Of a stretch of 64,000 nt of DNA, positions 17,838 through 28,653 are shown piece by piece; the first letter of the stretch is position 1, and every line of letters starts with the position of its first letter. Both the position numbers and the translations under genes were made by a program. This DNA is from Vallitalea okinawensis (GTDB lineage: Bacteria > Bacillota > Clostridia > Lachnospirales > PQDH01). The DNA lies in assembly GCF_002964605.1 (NCBI RefSeq), contig NZ_PQDH01000002.1:791090-855089 (forward strand), in the 5' to 3' direction. The notes beneath the pieces are model-generated. The model did not search any database. It saw only the letters and a program-made list of their open reading frames with translations, and was not told where the DNA came from.

Positions 17838-19103
17838 TTGAAAACACAAAAGACAAAGTTCCTAATTATTTTATTTTTTTACTCAATACTCTTATCAACA
17901 TGCGTTATCTTATTAACTACTGGATTTCAAGAAACAGGAAAATTTCAATTAGAGACGTATTTCGAATTAAGTTTTATTATCCTGCTTAGTCTATTTATTG
18001 CATCATTAGTTTTCCTCTATCAAACAATCAACAAGACCTATAAACTAATTAAACTTGCTCATATTAATACACAATCCATGACTGACAGTAGTACTGATAA
18101 GAACATTTCCGGGAGTCTTAATAAAAAGATTTTAAACTCTGAATTATTAAAGTCAATTTCAAATGTTGCTGAAAACCAACAAGTATTTAGAACCACTATA
18201 AAAAATTCTGTTGAACAATTATCTCACCATTCAAATACACTGAATGAATCTTATCTCTTCATGATGAGTAGCATGGATGAAATGTCTAAAGTTATACAAG
18301 AAATTGCAGAAAGCTCTACTTCTCAAGCTAACAATGTGGATATGAGTAAACAAGCTATTTATGCTCTTGGTAAAATTATCGATGAAAATTTATCTATTAT
18401 TGATATAATTCTTAATTCTTTTCAGTCCATAAAGTCGGCTGTAAATGAAGGAAATATCTCCTTAGAAAATCTTGAAATAAAAAGTATGGAAAGCGCTGAA
18501 TCATCAAAGAAAGTCTACAAAATTACAAAGCAAACCAGTGAAAGTTCAGATAAAATTAGTGAGGTTACCATGCTAATAGCCTCCATTGCAGAACAAACCA
18601 ATCTACTTGCTTTAAATGCTGCCATAGAAGCTGCAAGAGCAGGTGAATCAGGAAAAGGATTCGCTGTTGTTGCAGAGGAGATAAGGAAATTAGCAGAACA
18701 ATCATCTAATTCAACTGCCAAAATAGATGAGATTGTTAAAGAACTACAAGCAACATCACGGGCAAACTTTGAGGAAACCAAAATCGTTAGTGATCTTGTA
18801 AGTACTCAAATTAATCTCTTACAAGATACAAAAAGTAAATTTCAAGAAATCAATGGTACAATTGATATGTCAGAGATTTATGTTGCTGGTGTAAAAGAAA
18901 ACAATCATAACCTCATTCAAAAGAAAGATAATGTTCTTCAGCAAATCAGTAACATTCATTCCTTATCAGAAGGCAATGCAGCTGCTACAGAAGAGGCTGC
19001 AGCTAGCTCTCAAGAGCAAACAGCTCGAGCTACAGAAATGATTAATGATCTTAACAAAATTTTAGAACATACAAAATATCTCTTAAACAATGTTCTGTCC
19101 TAA
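17838..19103 (+). CDS. Methyl-accepting chemotaxis protein without external sensor domain
   Basis: I start it at TTG 17838, which has GGAGG 7 bp upstream; the frame is open to 17709 but without a ribosome site. The 421-residue product has two membrane helices (about 8-28 and 43-62) joined by only about 14 residues, then a cytoplasmic coiled-coil with the conserved MCP tip ([19 protein letters not shown], about 245-265) and [12 protein letters not shown]-type methylation helices. With almost no external domain it cannot bind ligands in the usual way and probably senses membrane state, a partner, or cytoplasmic/PTS signals. It is transcribed divergently from the PTS operon, 183 bp from the enzyme I start. 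No HAMP domain is obvious. Confidence 0.88.
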   Translation: MKTQKTKFLIILFFYSILLSTCVILLTTGFQETGKFQLETYFELSFIILLSLFIASLVFLYQTINKTYKLIKLAHINTQSMTDSSTDKNISGSLNKKILNSELLKSISNVAENQQVFRTTIKNSVEQLSHHSNTLNESYLFMMSSMDEMSKVIQEIAESSTSQANNVDMSKQAIYALGKIIDENLSIIDIILNSFQSIKSAVNEGNISLENLEIKSMESAESSKKVYKITKQTSESSDKISEVTMLIASIAEQTNLLALNAAIEAARAGESGKGFAVVAEEIRKLAEQSSNSTAKIDEIVKELQATSRANFEETKIVSDLVSTQINLLQDTKSKFQEINGTIDMSEIYVAGVKENNHNLIQKKDNVLQQISNIHSLSEGNAAATEEAAASSQEQTARATEMINDLNKILEHTKYLLNNVLS

Positions 19104-19125
19104 GTAAATGCATTGCAAAATACCT

Positions 19126-19160
19126 ACCCGAAGTTTTGTATATGAAAACTTCGGGTTTAT
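19126..19160 (+). terminator. Rho-independent terminator after the first MCP
   Basis: The 12-bp stem ACCCGAAGTTTT/AAAACTTCGGGT (19126-19137 with 19145-19156) is followed by TTATTTT. Confidence 0.85.
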
Positions 19161-19293
19161 TTTAGCGCACAACAACTATACATTTTTATGATTTATAGCT
19201 AAATATTTTGAGAATCAAAATTTTTGTATTTTAAATTTATGGCTCATATGATATAATTTAAAATTGTGAGTAAATGTAAAAGGGGGTAAAAAC

Positions 19294-21030
19294 ATGTTAA
19301 GAAAAGAGAATAAAATTAAGTATTTTCATCAATTGAAAACTAAAATTACACTCTCATTCTTGTTTGTAAGCATTTTCATATGCTCGGTACTATTTGGACT
19401 GGTCTATTTTCAGAGTTACAATCTAGTCCTTGAAGACCTACAAAGAAATTCTTTGAATATCGCCAAGGCTACTTCTGAAAGAATTGACGCTAAAACTTTA
19501 CAAGAACTGAATACTGAAGAAGATATGGATCATCCATATTATACTCAATTAGGAGAAACCTTAAATGATATTAGAAAGATTTCTGGAGCTAAATTTTTAT
19601 ACGTTATGACCTTGAATGATCAGGGTGAATACATTTACATAATAGAAAGCTCCGACTATAATAGCGCAAACGCTACACTTATAGGTGAGGTTGAAGAAAA
19701 CTATTATGCCAGTTTCAGTGACGTTATGGCAGGTAATGCTGTTAGTGAAAATGAGATATCTGATGATGAATATGGTAAACTCCTATCTTCATATAGTCCG
19801 ATACAAGACGGAGATCATGTTATTGGTTTTGTTGGAGTGGACTATGATGTGGAATCAGATTACCAAGCTTTTCATGAATTCAGGATTGAAATGTTACTAT
19901 TAACGATGATTCTGTTTATATTAGTTTCATTGGTTGGGCTATTTATCTCTAACAAAATAGCTAAACCTATTATGTTGCTATCAAAAGAAGCTACTAAACT
20001 TGCTTCATATGACTTAACTATTGAAGGTTTAACGTTTAACTCAAATAGTGAAATAGGTGTACTTGCTAATAGCTTTAATGAAATGGTCCGTAACTTAAAG
20101 ATATTAATTAATAGCATTGTACAAACATCAGTAAAAATTAATGAAACTTCAAATTCAATATCAGCTGCTTCTGAAGAAGTAACTGCTTCTAGTGAAGAGA
20201 TTTCCTCAATGATTCATGAGATATCCATAGGCGCAGTTAATCAGGCTAATGAAGCCAACACTACTTTAACGACTACTAACAATTTATCTGAAAAGATTGA
20301 AGAGATAACACAAAATTTAAAGCTATCTGTTGATGATGCTATGGAAATGAAATCAATGAATGAATTAGGTCTTCAAACGATAGATGAATTGGATCAAAGC
20401 ATCAAGAAAGATACTGAAGTACGAGTTCTTGTTCGAGAAAGAATTGAGGAATTATCCGATAAGTCAAAGTCAATTGGTGCAATTGTTGACACCATCAATT
20501 CCATCGCCGAGCAGACAAATCTCCTCGCACTTAACGCTGCGATTGAAGCAGCTAGAGCAGGTGAACATGGTAGAGGCTTTGCTGTTGTTGCAGAAGAAGT
20601 AAGAAAATTAGCTGAACAATCATCAAAAGCTACAATGGAGATAACTCATACTTTAGAATCCATTATCCAAGTTGTCGGTGAAACAAGTCAATCCATGCAT
20701 GACTCTAAAGTTATGGCTGACAGCGCTTCCAGCCATTTGGAAACTACAAAGGCAACCTTTAAAGAGATTAAAATTGTTTCTGATGAACTGGTCAAGAAAA
20801 TAGAAGGTCTTGGTAATCAAATTGCTTACGTCGATCAAACCAAACTGGATGTGGTCACATCCATTACAAATATTTCTACGATAACGCAACAATCAGCATC
20901 TGCAACCCAAGAGATCAGCTCTTCTGCAGAAGAACAAACTGGTTGTACGGAAAACATTGCAGAATCCATTCAAGAACTGAATACCATGATTAAAAAATTA
21001 CATGAAACTGTTGAACTATTCAAGATTTAA
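19294..21030 (+). CDS. Methyl-accepting chemotaxis protein with Cache-like sensor
   Basis: A classical chemoreceptor of 578 residues. Order: membrane helix 1 (about 17-38), an external sensor of about 160 residues that includes [17 protein letters not shown] and a [10 protein letters not shown] end, typical of Cache-type domains, membrane helix 2 (about 202-223), HAMP (about 224-278), then the signalling coiled-coil with [20 protein letters not shown] at the tip. GGGGG lies 8 bp before the ATG, and a TATAAT -10 element lies at 19252-19257. The ligand is unknown. Its proximity to the PTS operon might reflect taxis to the same class of sugar, but this is not shown by sequence. Confidence 0.93.
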   Translation: MLRKENKIKYFHQLKTKITLSFLFVSIFICSVLFGLVYFQSYNLVLEDLQRNSLNIAKATSERIDAKTLQELNTEEDMDHPYYTQLGETLNDIRKISGAKFLYVMTLNDQGEYIYIIESSDYNSANATLIGEVEENYYASFSDVMAGNAVSENEISDDEYGKLLSSYSPIQDGDHVIGFVGVDYDVESDYQAFHEFRIEMLLLTMILFILVSLVGLFISNKIAKPIMLLSKEATKLASYDLTIEGLTFNSNSEIGVLANSFNEMVRNLKILINSIVQTSVKINETSNSISAASEEVTASSEEISSMIHEISIGAVNQANEANTTLTTTNNLSEKIEEITQNLKLSVDDAMEMKSMNELGLQTIDELDQSIKKDTEVRVLVRERIEELSDKSKSIGAIVDTINSIAEQTNLLALNAAIEAARAGEHGRGFAVVAEEVRKLAEQSSKATMEITHTLESIIQVVGETSQSMHDSKVMADSASSHLETTKATFKEIKIVSDELVKKIEGLGNQIAYVDQTKLDVVTSITNISTITQQSASATQEISSSAEEQTGCTENIAESIQELNTMIKKLHETVELFKI

Positions 21031-21058
21031 AAGAGGCTGTCTAATGACAGCTTCTTTT
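21029..21058. terminator. Bidirectional terminator between MCP and trpA
   Basis: A hairpin with a GCTGTC-taat-GACAGC core and A/T-rich outer pairs lies between convergent genes. T runs are present on both strands, so it can end the MCP transcript and the trp operon. Confidence 0.8.
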
Positions 21059-21078
21059 AAGTGAATGTGATTTTAGAA

Positions 21079-21867
21079 TTACTCATAAAGCTCTTGAACA
21101 AATTGATGAATATATGCTTCCACAAGCTCAACTCTCCCATCTACTTGATGAATATAATCAACTATAGCTGATCCAACGATAACTCCATCCACAAAGGGTT
21201 TGAAAAAAGAAGCTGTAGCTGGTGATTGAATGCCAAACCCAACCGCAACTGGAATAGGAGCTCTTGCCTTAACTTCTTGAATAAAAGTAAGCGCACTCTC
21301 AGAAAATTTTTTCCGCTTACCTGTGACTCCTAATGATGAGACACAGTAAATGTACCCTTTTCCACTTTGAAGTATCTCTTCTACTCTATTGATGGAAGTA
21401 GGTGTCACAAGTGGTATTGGAGCAATATCATGAGCAATCATGATGGGATAAATTTCATCGCTTTCTTCGAATGGTACATCAGGAATAATAAGACCATCAA
21501 TACCGACTCTTTGGCATTGTTCCATAAAGTTTTGTATGCCATATTGAAAGATGGTGTTGAAGTATACTAAAAACACTATAGGTATCTCTGTATCTTGTCT
21601 TAACTTACTTATCACACGAAATATATCATTTACTTTTGTTCCTGCATCCAAAGCTCTTTTAGCTGCTTCTTGTAGAATCACCCCATCTGCTAAAGGATCT
21701 GAATAGGGGATACCTATTTCAACTATATCTGCTCCTCCACTAATCATAGCTTTAACTAAATCAATGGTTTTCATCAAGGAAGGATCGCCTGCAGTTATAA
21801 AAGGGATGAATGCTTTTCTATTTTCTAACTCTGCTTTTTTAAATGCATTTTCAATTCTTATCATCAT
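21079..21867 (-). CDS. trpA: Tryptophan synthase alpha subunit
   Basis: The 262-residue TIM-barrel alpha subunit cleaves indole-3-glycerol phosphate to indole and glyceraldehyde 3-phosphate. The catalytic acids are in [14 protein letters not shown] (the family Glu49/Asp60 positions), and the phosphate-binding GFGI and GSAI loops are present. The start overlaps the trpB stop by 4 nt, with two adjacent ATGs. It is the last gene of the trp operon, followed by a bidirectional terminator. Confidence 0.96.
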   Translation of the reverse strand: MMIRIENAFKKAELENRKAFIPFITAGDPSLMKTIDLVKAMISGGADIVEIGIPYSDPLADGVILQEAAKRALDAGTKVNDIFRVISKLRQDTEIPIVFLVYFNTIFQYGIQNFMEQCQRVGIDGLIIPDVPFEESDEIYPIMIAHDIAPIPLVTPTSINRVEEILQSGKGYIYCVSSLGVTGKRKKFSESALTFIQEVKARAPIPVAVGFGIQSPATASFFKPFVDGVIVGSAIVDYIHQVDGRVELVEAYIHQFVQELYE

Positions 21868-23039
21868 ACTTCCCCTATCTTAGCAACAGTTTGAACATCT
21901 TTATCACCACGGCCTGATAAATTAATTAGAACTATTTTCTCTTTTGTCATTTTCTTAGCAAGCTTTGTACCGTATGCTATTGCATGAGAGCTTTCTAGTG
22001 CAGGAATTATCCCTTCGGTACTGCTCAATAATCTAAACCCTTCCAGAGCTTCATCATCCGTTACGCCCTTATACTTAACACGCTTCCTTTGAAATAAATG
22101 AGCATGTTCTGGTCCCACACCTGGATAATCTAACCCAGCAGATATAGAATGAACGGGTTGAATATGCCCTTCTTTATCTTGTATGAGATAGGTTTTCATA
22201 CCATGCAGGACCCCAATTGAACCTTTAGAAATCGCTGCTGCATGGTGCTCAGTGTGTAGACCATATCCAGCTGCCTCAACACCAAATAACTGAACTGTTT
22301 CAAAAGGTAAGAAAGCGTTAAATACTCCTGAAGCATTACTCCCCCCTCCAATACATGCAACAACAGCATGAGGTAACCGCCCCTCGATTTTAATCATCTG
22401 TTCTTTTGCTTCTTCTCCAATGATTTTTTGAAAATAGCCAACCATTCTAGGATAAGGATGTGGTCCCACTACAGAACCTATAACATAGAAAGTATCTTCA
22501 GCTCTTCTAACCCATTCTCTAATGGCTTCGTTAGTAGCATCTTTTAATGTGGCTGTTCCTGAGGAAATGGATTGAACTGTTGCACCTAGCATTTTCATTT
22601 TGAAAACGTTCAACTTTTGTCTTTCAATATCTTTTTCTCCCATAAAAACTGTACAGGTCAATCCAAACAAGGCTGCGCCAGTCGCTGTTGCAACGCCATG
22701 TTGTCCTGCCCCAGTCTCAGCAATGACATGTTTTTTCCCCATTCTTTTAGCTAATAGCATTTGTCCGATTACATTATTAATTTTATGAGCACCTGTATGA
22801 TTCAAATCTTCTCTCTTTAAGTATATTTTAGCCCCTCCAACCTTTTTCGTCAGACGATTGGCATAGTATAAACTAGAAGGTCTACCTACGTACTCTCTAA
22901 GGTAGTAAAGGTATTCCCTTATAAAGTTTTGATCTTGCATACAGTCAACAAATGCTTTCTCTAATTCCTTGAGGGGTGACATCAGTGTTTCTGGCACATA
23001 TTGACCTCCGAACTCACCAAATTTCCTTTCAAGATTCAT
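21864..23039 (-). CDS. trpB: Tryptophan synthase beta subunit
   Basis: This is the PLP enzyme that condenses indole with serine to tryptophan. At 391 residues it is a standard-length TrpB1. The PLP lysine is in HTGAHKINN (about residue 85), the phosphate loop is GGGSNASG (about 229) and the C-terminal SGRGDKD is present. The ATG overlaps the trpF end by 11 nt, so translation is coupled. It forms the alpha2beta2 complex with TrpA. Confidence 0.97.
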   Translation of the reverse strand: MNLERKFGEFGGQYVPETLMSPLKELEKAFVDCMQDQNFIREYLYYLREYVGRPSSLYYANRLTKKVGGAKIYLKREDLNHTGAHKINNVIGQMLLAKRMGKKHVIAETGAGQHGVATATGAALFGLTCTVFMGEKDIERQKLNVFKMKMLGATVQSISSGTATLKDATNEAIREWVRRAEDTFYVIGSVVGPHPYPRMVGYFQKIIGEEAKEQMIKIEGRLPHAVVACIGGGSNASGVFNAFLPFETVQLFGVEAAGYGLHTEHHAAAISKGSIGVLHGMKTYLIQDKEGHIQPVHSISAGLDYPGVGPEHAHLFQRKRVKYKGVTDDEALEGFRLLSSTEGIIPALESSHAIAYGTKLAKKMTKEKIVLINLSGRGDKDVQTVAKIGEV

Positions 23040-23649
23040 AACCTTTCACCTTTCTAATAAAATCTCTTATTTTTCCTTCATTCTTTGACCCATCTATTTC
23101 AACTGAAGAGCTAACATCAACAACATGAGGATTGACTATGTTAATTGCTTCATTGACATTTTTTGAGTTTAACCCCCCAGCCAGAACTGTAAAATGATTC
23201 CTATAAATATCCTTAGCCATATACCAATCAAAAGATTGGCCCGAACCTCCTCTTTTTCCCTTTACATATGTATCCAGAAGTATCCCCTCCACATCCTTAT
23301 AAGATTCTATCCTTTCAAAACTCCTCTTATCTTTGATACTAAAGGTCTTCCATACTTCTCTTCGAAGATCAGCACAAAAAGAAGGGTCCTCGACACCATG
23401 TAGTTGGATTATATCTAGAGAACAAACATCAGCAATTAGCTCGATATCTTCTTTAGGGGCATTTACAAAAACCCCCACTTTCTTTATACCTTTTCTCACT
23501 TTTTTAGTCAGTAACTGTGCTTGCCGCATTGTTAAGCGACGTTTACTTTCTGCAAAAATAAATCCAATATAGTCAACAGGATACTTATTAATCATTAAGA
23601 CATCTTCAAGACGTGTTACCCCGCATATTTTGATTTTAGTATCTATAAC
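23029..23649 (-). CDS. trpF: Phosphoribosylanthranilate isomerase
   Basis: A TrpF TIM barrel of 206 residues that converts PRA to CdRP. The catalytic cysteine is in KICGVTR near the N-terminus and the catalytic aspartate lies in the [16 protein letters not shown] region. I start it at the ATG at 23649 (GAGGT 8 bp upstream) rather than 23667; this leaves a 14-nt overlap with trpC. It is a separate gene here, not a trpC fusion. Confidence 0.95.
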   Translation of the reverse strand, partial: VIDTKIKICGVTRLEDVLMINKYPVDYIGFIFAESKRRLTMRQAQLLTKKVRKGIKKVGVFVNAPKEDIELIADVCSLDIIQLHGVEDPSFCADLRREVWKTFSIKDKRSFERIESYKDVEGILLDTYVKGKRGGSGQSFDWYMAKDIYRNHFTVLAGGLNSKNVNEAINIVNPHVVDVSSSVEIDGSKNEGKIRDFIRKVKGYES

Positions 23650-24427
23650 CATTTCTAAGCACCTCACTTTGCTTCACTATATCTTTAGCTCGCATAAAAC
23701 TTTCACCGACTAAGATCCCATTAATAGGTGTTCCCTTTAGTAAGGATACATCCTCTTCCCTATGAAAACCGCTTTCACTGACTAAAAGTACTTGTGGAGG
23801 AACATGGGAACATAGTTCTAATGATGTTCCAATATTGGTCTCAAATGTATGTAAATTACGATTATTGATTCCTAAAATCTCTGAACCAACCTCTAAAGAA
23901 GATAGTAATTCGTCAACCGTATGGACTTCTACCAAGGCATCTAAACCTAATTCATCGCATAGACCTATAAACCTTTTTAGTGTTTCCTTTTCTAGTAGCG
24001 AACTTATTAACAGGATGCAACTAGCTCCAAGAGCCTTTGACTCATAAATCTGGAATTCATCGATTATAAAGTCCTTTCTCAAAGTTGGGAGCTTTATTTT
24101 TTGGCTAATCTGACTTAAGTAATCCATACTCCCAAAAAAGTAATCCTCTTCAGTAAGTACTGAAACTGCATCAACAGCTTCTTCATATACTTCTGCAATT
24201 TTAGTTGGTTTAAAATCTTCTTTAATGATGCCACATGTTGGAGATCCTTTCTTGATTTCACCTATTATCGATAATCCTTCCTTAGCAATCTGAGATTTAA
24301 AATCCCCCTTACCCCTTTCACAATGATCAACCATTCGATAGATCTCTTTCTTATAGGATTTGCTCATTTGTTGAAGACGCTTCTCTTTTGCTGATACGAT
24401 CTTTTTCAATATTGATGGTAAAGTCAT
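23636..24427 (-). CDS. trpC: Indole-3-glycerol-phosphate synthase
   Basis: A TIM-barrel enzyme of 263 residues that cyclises CdRP to indole-3-glycerol phosphate. Family marks are IGEIKKGSPTCGII (catalytic lysine), VLTEEDYFFGS, LRKDFIIDEFQIYE, GINNRNLHTFE and SESGF. The start overlaps the trpD stop (ATGA), so the genes are coupled. Confidence 0.96.
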   Translation of the reverse strand: MTLPSILKKIVSAKEKRLQQMSKSYKKEIYRMVDHCERGKGDFKSQIAKEGLSIIGEIKKGSPTCGIIKEDFKPTKIAEVYEEAVDAVSVLTEEDYFFGSMDYLSQISQKIKLPTLRKDFIIDEFQIYESKALGASCILLISSLLEKETLKRFIGLCDELGLDALVEVHTVDELLSSLEVGSEILGINNRNLHTFETNIGTSLELCSHVPPQVLLVSESGFHREEDVSLLKGTPINGILVGESFMRAKDIVKQSEVLRNGYRY

Positions 24428-25443
24428 GAAGTCACACCTCCTGAAACTTGAATGATTTCTTGAAGCTTTTTATAAGCCAAACCTTCATCGATGCATTTTC
24501 TCGCTACATCTATACCTTCACTCATTGAAGATACTTTTTCACCGACATAAAGTGCTGCTCCAGCGTTCATAAGAAGAATATCTCTAGCTGCTCCAAGCTT
24601 ACCTTGGAAAATATCTTTTATGATTTGTCCATTCTTTTTGGCATTGCCTCCAGTAATATCTCCACTTCTACCTAATGGAATACCAAAATCTTCTGGATGT
24701 ATTTCATAAGATGATATGTATCCCTCCTTTAACTCGGATATTATTGTTGAACCGGTAATTGATATTTCATCAAGTCCTTCTTTACCATGGACTACTAATG
24801 CTCTGTCTACTCCTAATGCTCTTAAAACCTCGGCCATTACTTCAGTCAGATTCTCATCATAAACACCTAATAGTTGATATTTGGCACCTCCTGGGTTCAC
24901 TAGTGGTCCCAATAAATTAAATATTGTTCGAAAGCCCAAGGCTTTTCTAACAGGCATAACATTTTTTACTGCTTTATGATAAAGTGGTGCAAGCAAAAAC
25001 CCAAAATTAGTTTGCTTTAAACACATAGCCGTTTCTTCTGGTGATAGATCAATTCTTACACCTAAAGCCTCTAATACATCCGCACTTCCACATAGACTGG
25101 AGAAAGAGCGGTTACCATGTTTCAGTACTTTAAGTCCTGCGGCAGCAGATAAAAGCGCTACGGCAGTAGAGATGTTAAAAGTTCCAGAGCCATCCCCTCC
25201 TGTACCACATGTATCTAAAGTATCTGTAGGAATATCGGATATGGTTAACGCTTTTTTGCGGAGTACCTTAGCACCTGCTGTCAATTCTGTAACTGACTCT
25301 CCTTTCATTTTTAATGCTGTAAGTAAGCTTGCTATTTGGTTGTCATGGATTTTACCTTCCATCATTTTTTCCATACAATGAATCATTAATTCCTGATTTA
25401 AATCATCACCATTAATGACTTTTTTCAACGCTTTTGCAAACAT
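24424..25443 (-). CDS. trpD: Anthranilate phosphoribosyltransferase
   Basis: This 339-residue enzyme transfers phosphoribose from PRPP to anthranilate. The PRPP loop DTCGTGGDGSGTFNIS, the KHGNRSFSS segment and RTIFNLLGPLVNP are intact. An AAGGAG site precedes the ATG. It is not fused to trpG, which ends 71 bp upstream. Confidence 0.97.
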   Translation of the reverse strand: MFAKALKKVINGDDLNQELMIHCMEKMMEGKIHDNQIASLLTALKMKGESVTELTAGAKVLRKKALTISDIPTDTLDTCGTGGDGSGTFNISTAVALLSAAAGLKVLKHGNRSFSSLCGSADVLEALGVRIDLSPEETAMCLKQTNFGFLLAPLYHKAVKNVMPVRKALGFRTIFNLLGPLVNPGGAKYQLLGVYDENLTEVMAEVLRALGVDRALVVHGKEGLDEISITGSTIISELKEGYISSYEIHPEDFGIPLGRSGDITGGNAKKNGQIIKDIFQGKLGAARDILLMNAGAALYVGEKVSSMSEGIDVARKCIDEGLAYKKLQEIIQVSGGVTS

Positions 25444-25514
25444 GCTCTCACTCCTTTTATGAATTTATAAACACTTATTACTACTTTTAATCATTGTCAG
25501 CTAGACAATAGATT

Positions 25515-26090
25515 CTAGAGTCTTTGTATACCCTCTAGGAAATTAGTTATAATTTTCATGCCTTCTTTTGTATAAATTGATTCTGGATGAAACTGCAATC
25601 CATAAACATAATGTTCTCTGTGTTTAATTCCCATAATCACGCCATCTTTTGTTTCAGCAATAATGCTCAATTCCCTAGGCAATGTCTCTCGATCTACTAC
25701 AAGAGAATGGTATCTTGCTCCTTGAAAGGGTAGTGAAATGCCATTAAAAATGACATCATAGCTATAGTAAATAGGGGACTGCTTTCCATGAAAAATTGCT
25801 TTAGCTTTTATAACCCTGCCTCCAAACGCTTCTCCAATACATTGATGCCCTAAGCATATTCCCAGGATTGGTATAATACCAGATAACATCTTCACCACGT
25901 TAACGCATACCCCAGCTTCTTCAGGTTTTTTGGGACCGGGTGATATAATAATAGCTAATGGATTCAACTTTATAATCTCTTCTACAGTAATTTCATCATT
26001 TCTAATAACCATCACATTATCATGAAATTCACTTAAATATTGGTATAGGTTATAAGTAAAAGAGTCGTAATTATCGATTAATAAGATCAT
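25515..26090 (-). CDS. trpG: Anthranilate synthase glutamine amidotransferase subunit
   Basis: A class I glutamine amidotransferase of 191 residues. It opens with ILLIDNYDSFTYNL, has the nucleophile in LGICLGHQC and the FHPES His/Glu pair. It supplies ammonia to TrpE and, as in many Gram-positives, could also serve as PabA since no separate pabA is visible here. Its start overlaps the trpE stop by 4 nt. Confidence 0.95.
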   Translation of the reverse strand: MILLIDNYDSFTYNLYQYLSEFHDNVMVIRNDEITVEEIIKLNPLAIIISPGPKKPEEAGVCVNVVKMLSGIIPILGICLGHQCIGEAFGGRVIKAKAIFHGKQSPIYYSYDVIFNGISLPFQGARYHSLVVDRETLPRELSIIAETKDGVIMGIKHREHYVYGLQFHPESIYTKEGMKIITNFLEGIQRL

Positions 26091-27505
26091 TTGATTACCT
26101 CCTTACCAATGACCTCTTCATTAATTCCGATAGCTTTTAAAAGGCCTTTTAGCTTATTCCAAGTCTCCTCATATTCCTTTTCCGGACAGGAATCTGCAAC
26201 TATTCCGGCACCTGCTTGTAAATAAACTTTTAAATCATGGATGATCATGGTTCTTATCGCTATGCACATATCCATATTACTATCAAACCCAAAGTATCCA
26301 ATAGCTCCACCATAAATACCTCTTTCATCACTTTCTAATTCTTCAATAATTTGCATGGCTCGAATTTTAGGTGCCCCTGTTAAAGTCCCTGCTGGCAGGA
26401 AGGCTTTAAGCACTTCAAATGGATCTACATCTGATTTTTTCTTTCCTTCGATTAAAGATACCAAGTGTATAATATGGGAAAAACACTTGATCTCTTTGAA
26501 TGCCTTAATGTTTATTGACCCTATTTTTGCAACCTTCCCCATGTCATTACGTCCTAAATCGACTAACATGACATGTTCAGCAACTTCCTTCTCATCATGA
26601 AGAAGTTCTTCAGCTAGCCTTTCATCTTCTTGTCGATCTTCTCCCCTTTTACGTGTTCCAGCTATAGGGCAAGTCTGTATATTATCATCGTTTAATTTTA
26701 CTAGCATCTCAGGTGAACTTCCTACGACTTGGTAAGTACTAAAGTTTAAGTAAAAGAGGTAGGGAGATGGATTAACCTGCCTAAGGTGACGATAAAGATT
26801 GAAAGATGATGTGGGTTGATCCACAGTAACCCTTCTAGATAGAACTACTTGAAAGATATCTCCTTCAACTATATACTCTTTAGCTCTTTCAACCTGTTGC
26901 ATAAAAGTTTCTTGATCCACATTGGATTCCAGTTGTCCATCAAATACTACATCTGATAATGATTCTAATTGTAGATTAGAATCTTCTATCAGTTCTTTTA
27001 TCTCATACAATTTTTTCATTGCAATTTTTGCTCCTGTTGGCGTTATATTCTCAAGTACAATCAAATGAACTTTATTGAGATAGTGATCATAGACGATAAC
27101 TTCCTTCACAAACATTTGATGAATTTCAGGTAATTCTAGACTCTCATTGTTAAAGTCCGGCAATTTCTCATACTGTCTAACAACGTCATATCCCACCGTC
27201 CCTACTGCTCCCCCAACAAAAGGTAATTCTGTATCATTTTCAATCTTATAAGCATTTATATACTTTTTTAATATCTCTAGGGGGGAACCTTCTTCAAAAT
27301 AGATACAACCTTCCTTTTCAATGATTATCTTTGACCTTCTAGACTTAAAGGTCATAAAAGGACTTTTGCCAATAATTGAGTACCTTCCTGTCCCTGTTTC
27401 CTTACTTTCAAGTAAAAATCCTTGCTCGTTTCTAACATATTTTTGATAAAGTGTTATCGGTGTCTCCATGTCACTGGATAGTGTTAAAATATAAGGCTTT
27501 AACAT
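26087..27505 (-). CDS. trpE: Anthranilate synthase component I
   Basis: A chorismate-binding enzyme of 472 residues. The N-terminal LLES motif for tryptophan feedback binding is present (GFLLESKETG), as are PIAGTRKRG, the LVDLGRNDMGKV segment and LTGAPKIRAM in the catalytic half. I start it at the ATG at 27505 (AAGGA 9 nt upstream), because a start at 27550 would put the first codons against the leader terminator. It is the first structural gene of the trp operon, controlled by a T-box leader. Confidence 0.96.
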   Translation of the reverse strand: MLKPYILTLSSDMETPITLYQKYVRNEQGFLLESKETGTGRYSIIGKSPFMTFKSRRSKIIIEKEGCIYFEEGSPLEILKKYINAYKIENDTELPFVGGAVGTVGYDVVRQYEKLPDFNNESLELPEIHQMFVKEVIVYDHYLNKVHLIVLENITPTGAKIAMKKLYEIKELIEDSNLQLESLSDVVFDGQLESNVDQETFMQQVERAKEYIVEGDIFQVVLSRRVTVDQPTSSFNLYRHLRQVNPSPYLFYLNFSTYQVVGSSPEMLVKLNDDNIQTCPIAGTRKRGEDRQEDERLAEELLHDEKEVAEHVMLVDLGRNDMGKVAKIGSINIKAFKEIKCFSHIIHLVSLIEGKKKSDVDPFEVLKAFLPAGTLTGAPKIRAMQIIEELESDERGIYGGAIGYFGFDSNMDMCIAIRTMIIHDLKVYLQAGAGIVADSCPEKEYEETWNKLKGLLKAIGINEEVIGKEVIK

Positions 27506-27550
27506 CTTTTCACATCCTTTCAAAATTGATAATCGCTTATTTTTCTGCAC

Positions 27551-27960
27551 AAAAAAAACCTTATCCTCCCGTAATATGGGACGATAAGGTCATCGTGGTG
27601 CCACCCAAGTTCAGCATTAAAGAATTATTGTAACTCATGTTAATAATTAAGACTTTCTTCAGTGGCTTACATGTATTCAACAACAAAAAAAGGTATTCCA
27701 TCTCACTATGAGACGAAATACCTGTGTATTCGCTATGCCACTCAACAATAATCAACTGCTCTTTTTCAGATACGGAAATATAGTTTTCGATATCCTATCT
27801 CTATAACGGGAGAATCCCGGCATCAGCTACTTGTTACCTTTCACTTAGCATCTCATGAACCCATTCCTTTACTTCATCTGTACCGGACCTTTCACCAATC
27901 GCCGGCTCGCTGAGACAAAATCACTAAAGTACTTCTTTCAATCAAAGATTTTGAATTATT
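27551..27960 (-). promoter_or_regulatory. T-box leader of the trp operon (UGG specifier)
   Basis: The minus strand carries a T-box riboswitch. The core GGGTGGCACCACG lies at 27594-27606 and is followed by a terminator helix (27552-27590; ACCTTATCGTCCC against GGGAGGATAAGGT, one mismatch) and a T run. Stem I spans about 27780-27920, with its apical TGGTGAAAGGTCCGG region. A UGG specifier codon is at 27861-27863, followed by GTTCATGAG; the argS leader in this window has the same layout with CGC in that slot. Uncharged tRNA-Trp should favour antitermination and trp expression. Confidence 0.93.
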
Positions 27961-27972
27961 ATATTGTTCATA

Positions 27973-28001
27973 ATGTTAGCACATAACAAAAGATTTGTAA
28001 A
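27973..28001 (-). promoter_or_regulatory. trp operon promoter
   Basis: Minus-strand -35 TTTACA (27996-28001), a 17-bp spacer and -10 TAACAT (27973-27978), just upstream of the T-box leader. Confidence 0.75.
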
Positions 28002-28191
28002 GACATATTTTTATTTAAAGCTTTATAAAATTTGTCTCTCCTTTCTCCTATATGGCACATATGATTAATATAATACAAATTTCAAAATGACTCCCTTATA
28101 TAACCCCAAAACTCCATCTCAACTAACCTTAAGTATAACGGCAGATAAATCTAAATGACAAATAAAGTTAACCTCTGCCATTATTATTTAT

Positions 28192-28238
28192 CAAAAAACC
28201 TCTACAATCATTTTATAATAAAGACTGTAGAGGTTTTA
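28192..28238 (-). terminator. Terminator after the VOC gene
   Basis: The stem AAAACCTCTACA/TGTAGAGGTTTT has a long A/T loop and a T run on the minus strand. The same stem sequence recurs at 32879-32916. Confidence 0.8.
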
Positions 28239-28245
28239 TAAACTA

Positions 28246-28647
28246 CTATTCGGAAATCAACTGCCATTTTATACCAAATTTATCTACTACTGAGCCGTAC
28301 ATATCACTAAAGAATTGAGGACCAAGTTCTACTATAACGTTTCCGTCTTCTTCTAGTTTGTTAAATGCATTGCATACCTCATCAACTGTTTGAAAAAATA
28401 CGTTAAAACAGATCATGTTTCCTGCAATGGTTTTTTCCTGTGTGTCGCTAAAATTAAAAGGCGTGCCACAGATCGTCATACTGGAGTGCATAACTAGGTC
28501 TTTCATATCATCTGTTAAAGTAAATCCTGAATTAGATGGTGCATCACGATAAAACTCCACTTTCTTATGAGTTACATTAAATACTTTTTCATAAAAAGCT
28601 ATTGCTTCATTACAATTTCCCGGGAAGTGAATCGTAGGTGAAATCAT
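28246..28647 (-). CDS. VOC-family protein, PhnB-like
   Basis: A small (133-residue) glyoxalase/vicinal-oxygen-chelate fold protein of the PhnB-like group: an N-terminal SPTIHFPGNCNEAIAFYEKVF, the middle MHSSMTICGTPFNFSD and a C-terminal DMYGSVVDKFGIKWQL segment. Members are often uncharacterised or act in resistance or metabolite modification. I prefer the second ATG (28647; AGGAG 8 bp upstream) over the ATG at 28653, which is too close to the site. It is a single-gene unit ending at its own terminator. Confidence 0.85.
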   Translation of the reverse strand: MISPTIHFPGNCNEAIAFYEKVFNVTHKKVEFYRDAPSNSGFTLTDDMKDLVMHSSMTICGTPFNFSDTQEKTIAGNMICFNVFFQTVDEVCNAFNKLEEDGNVIVELGPQFFSDMYGSVVDKFGIKWQLISE

Positions 28648-28653
28648 ATTCAT

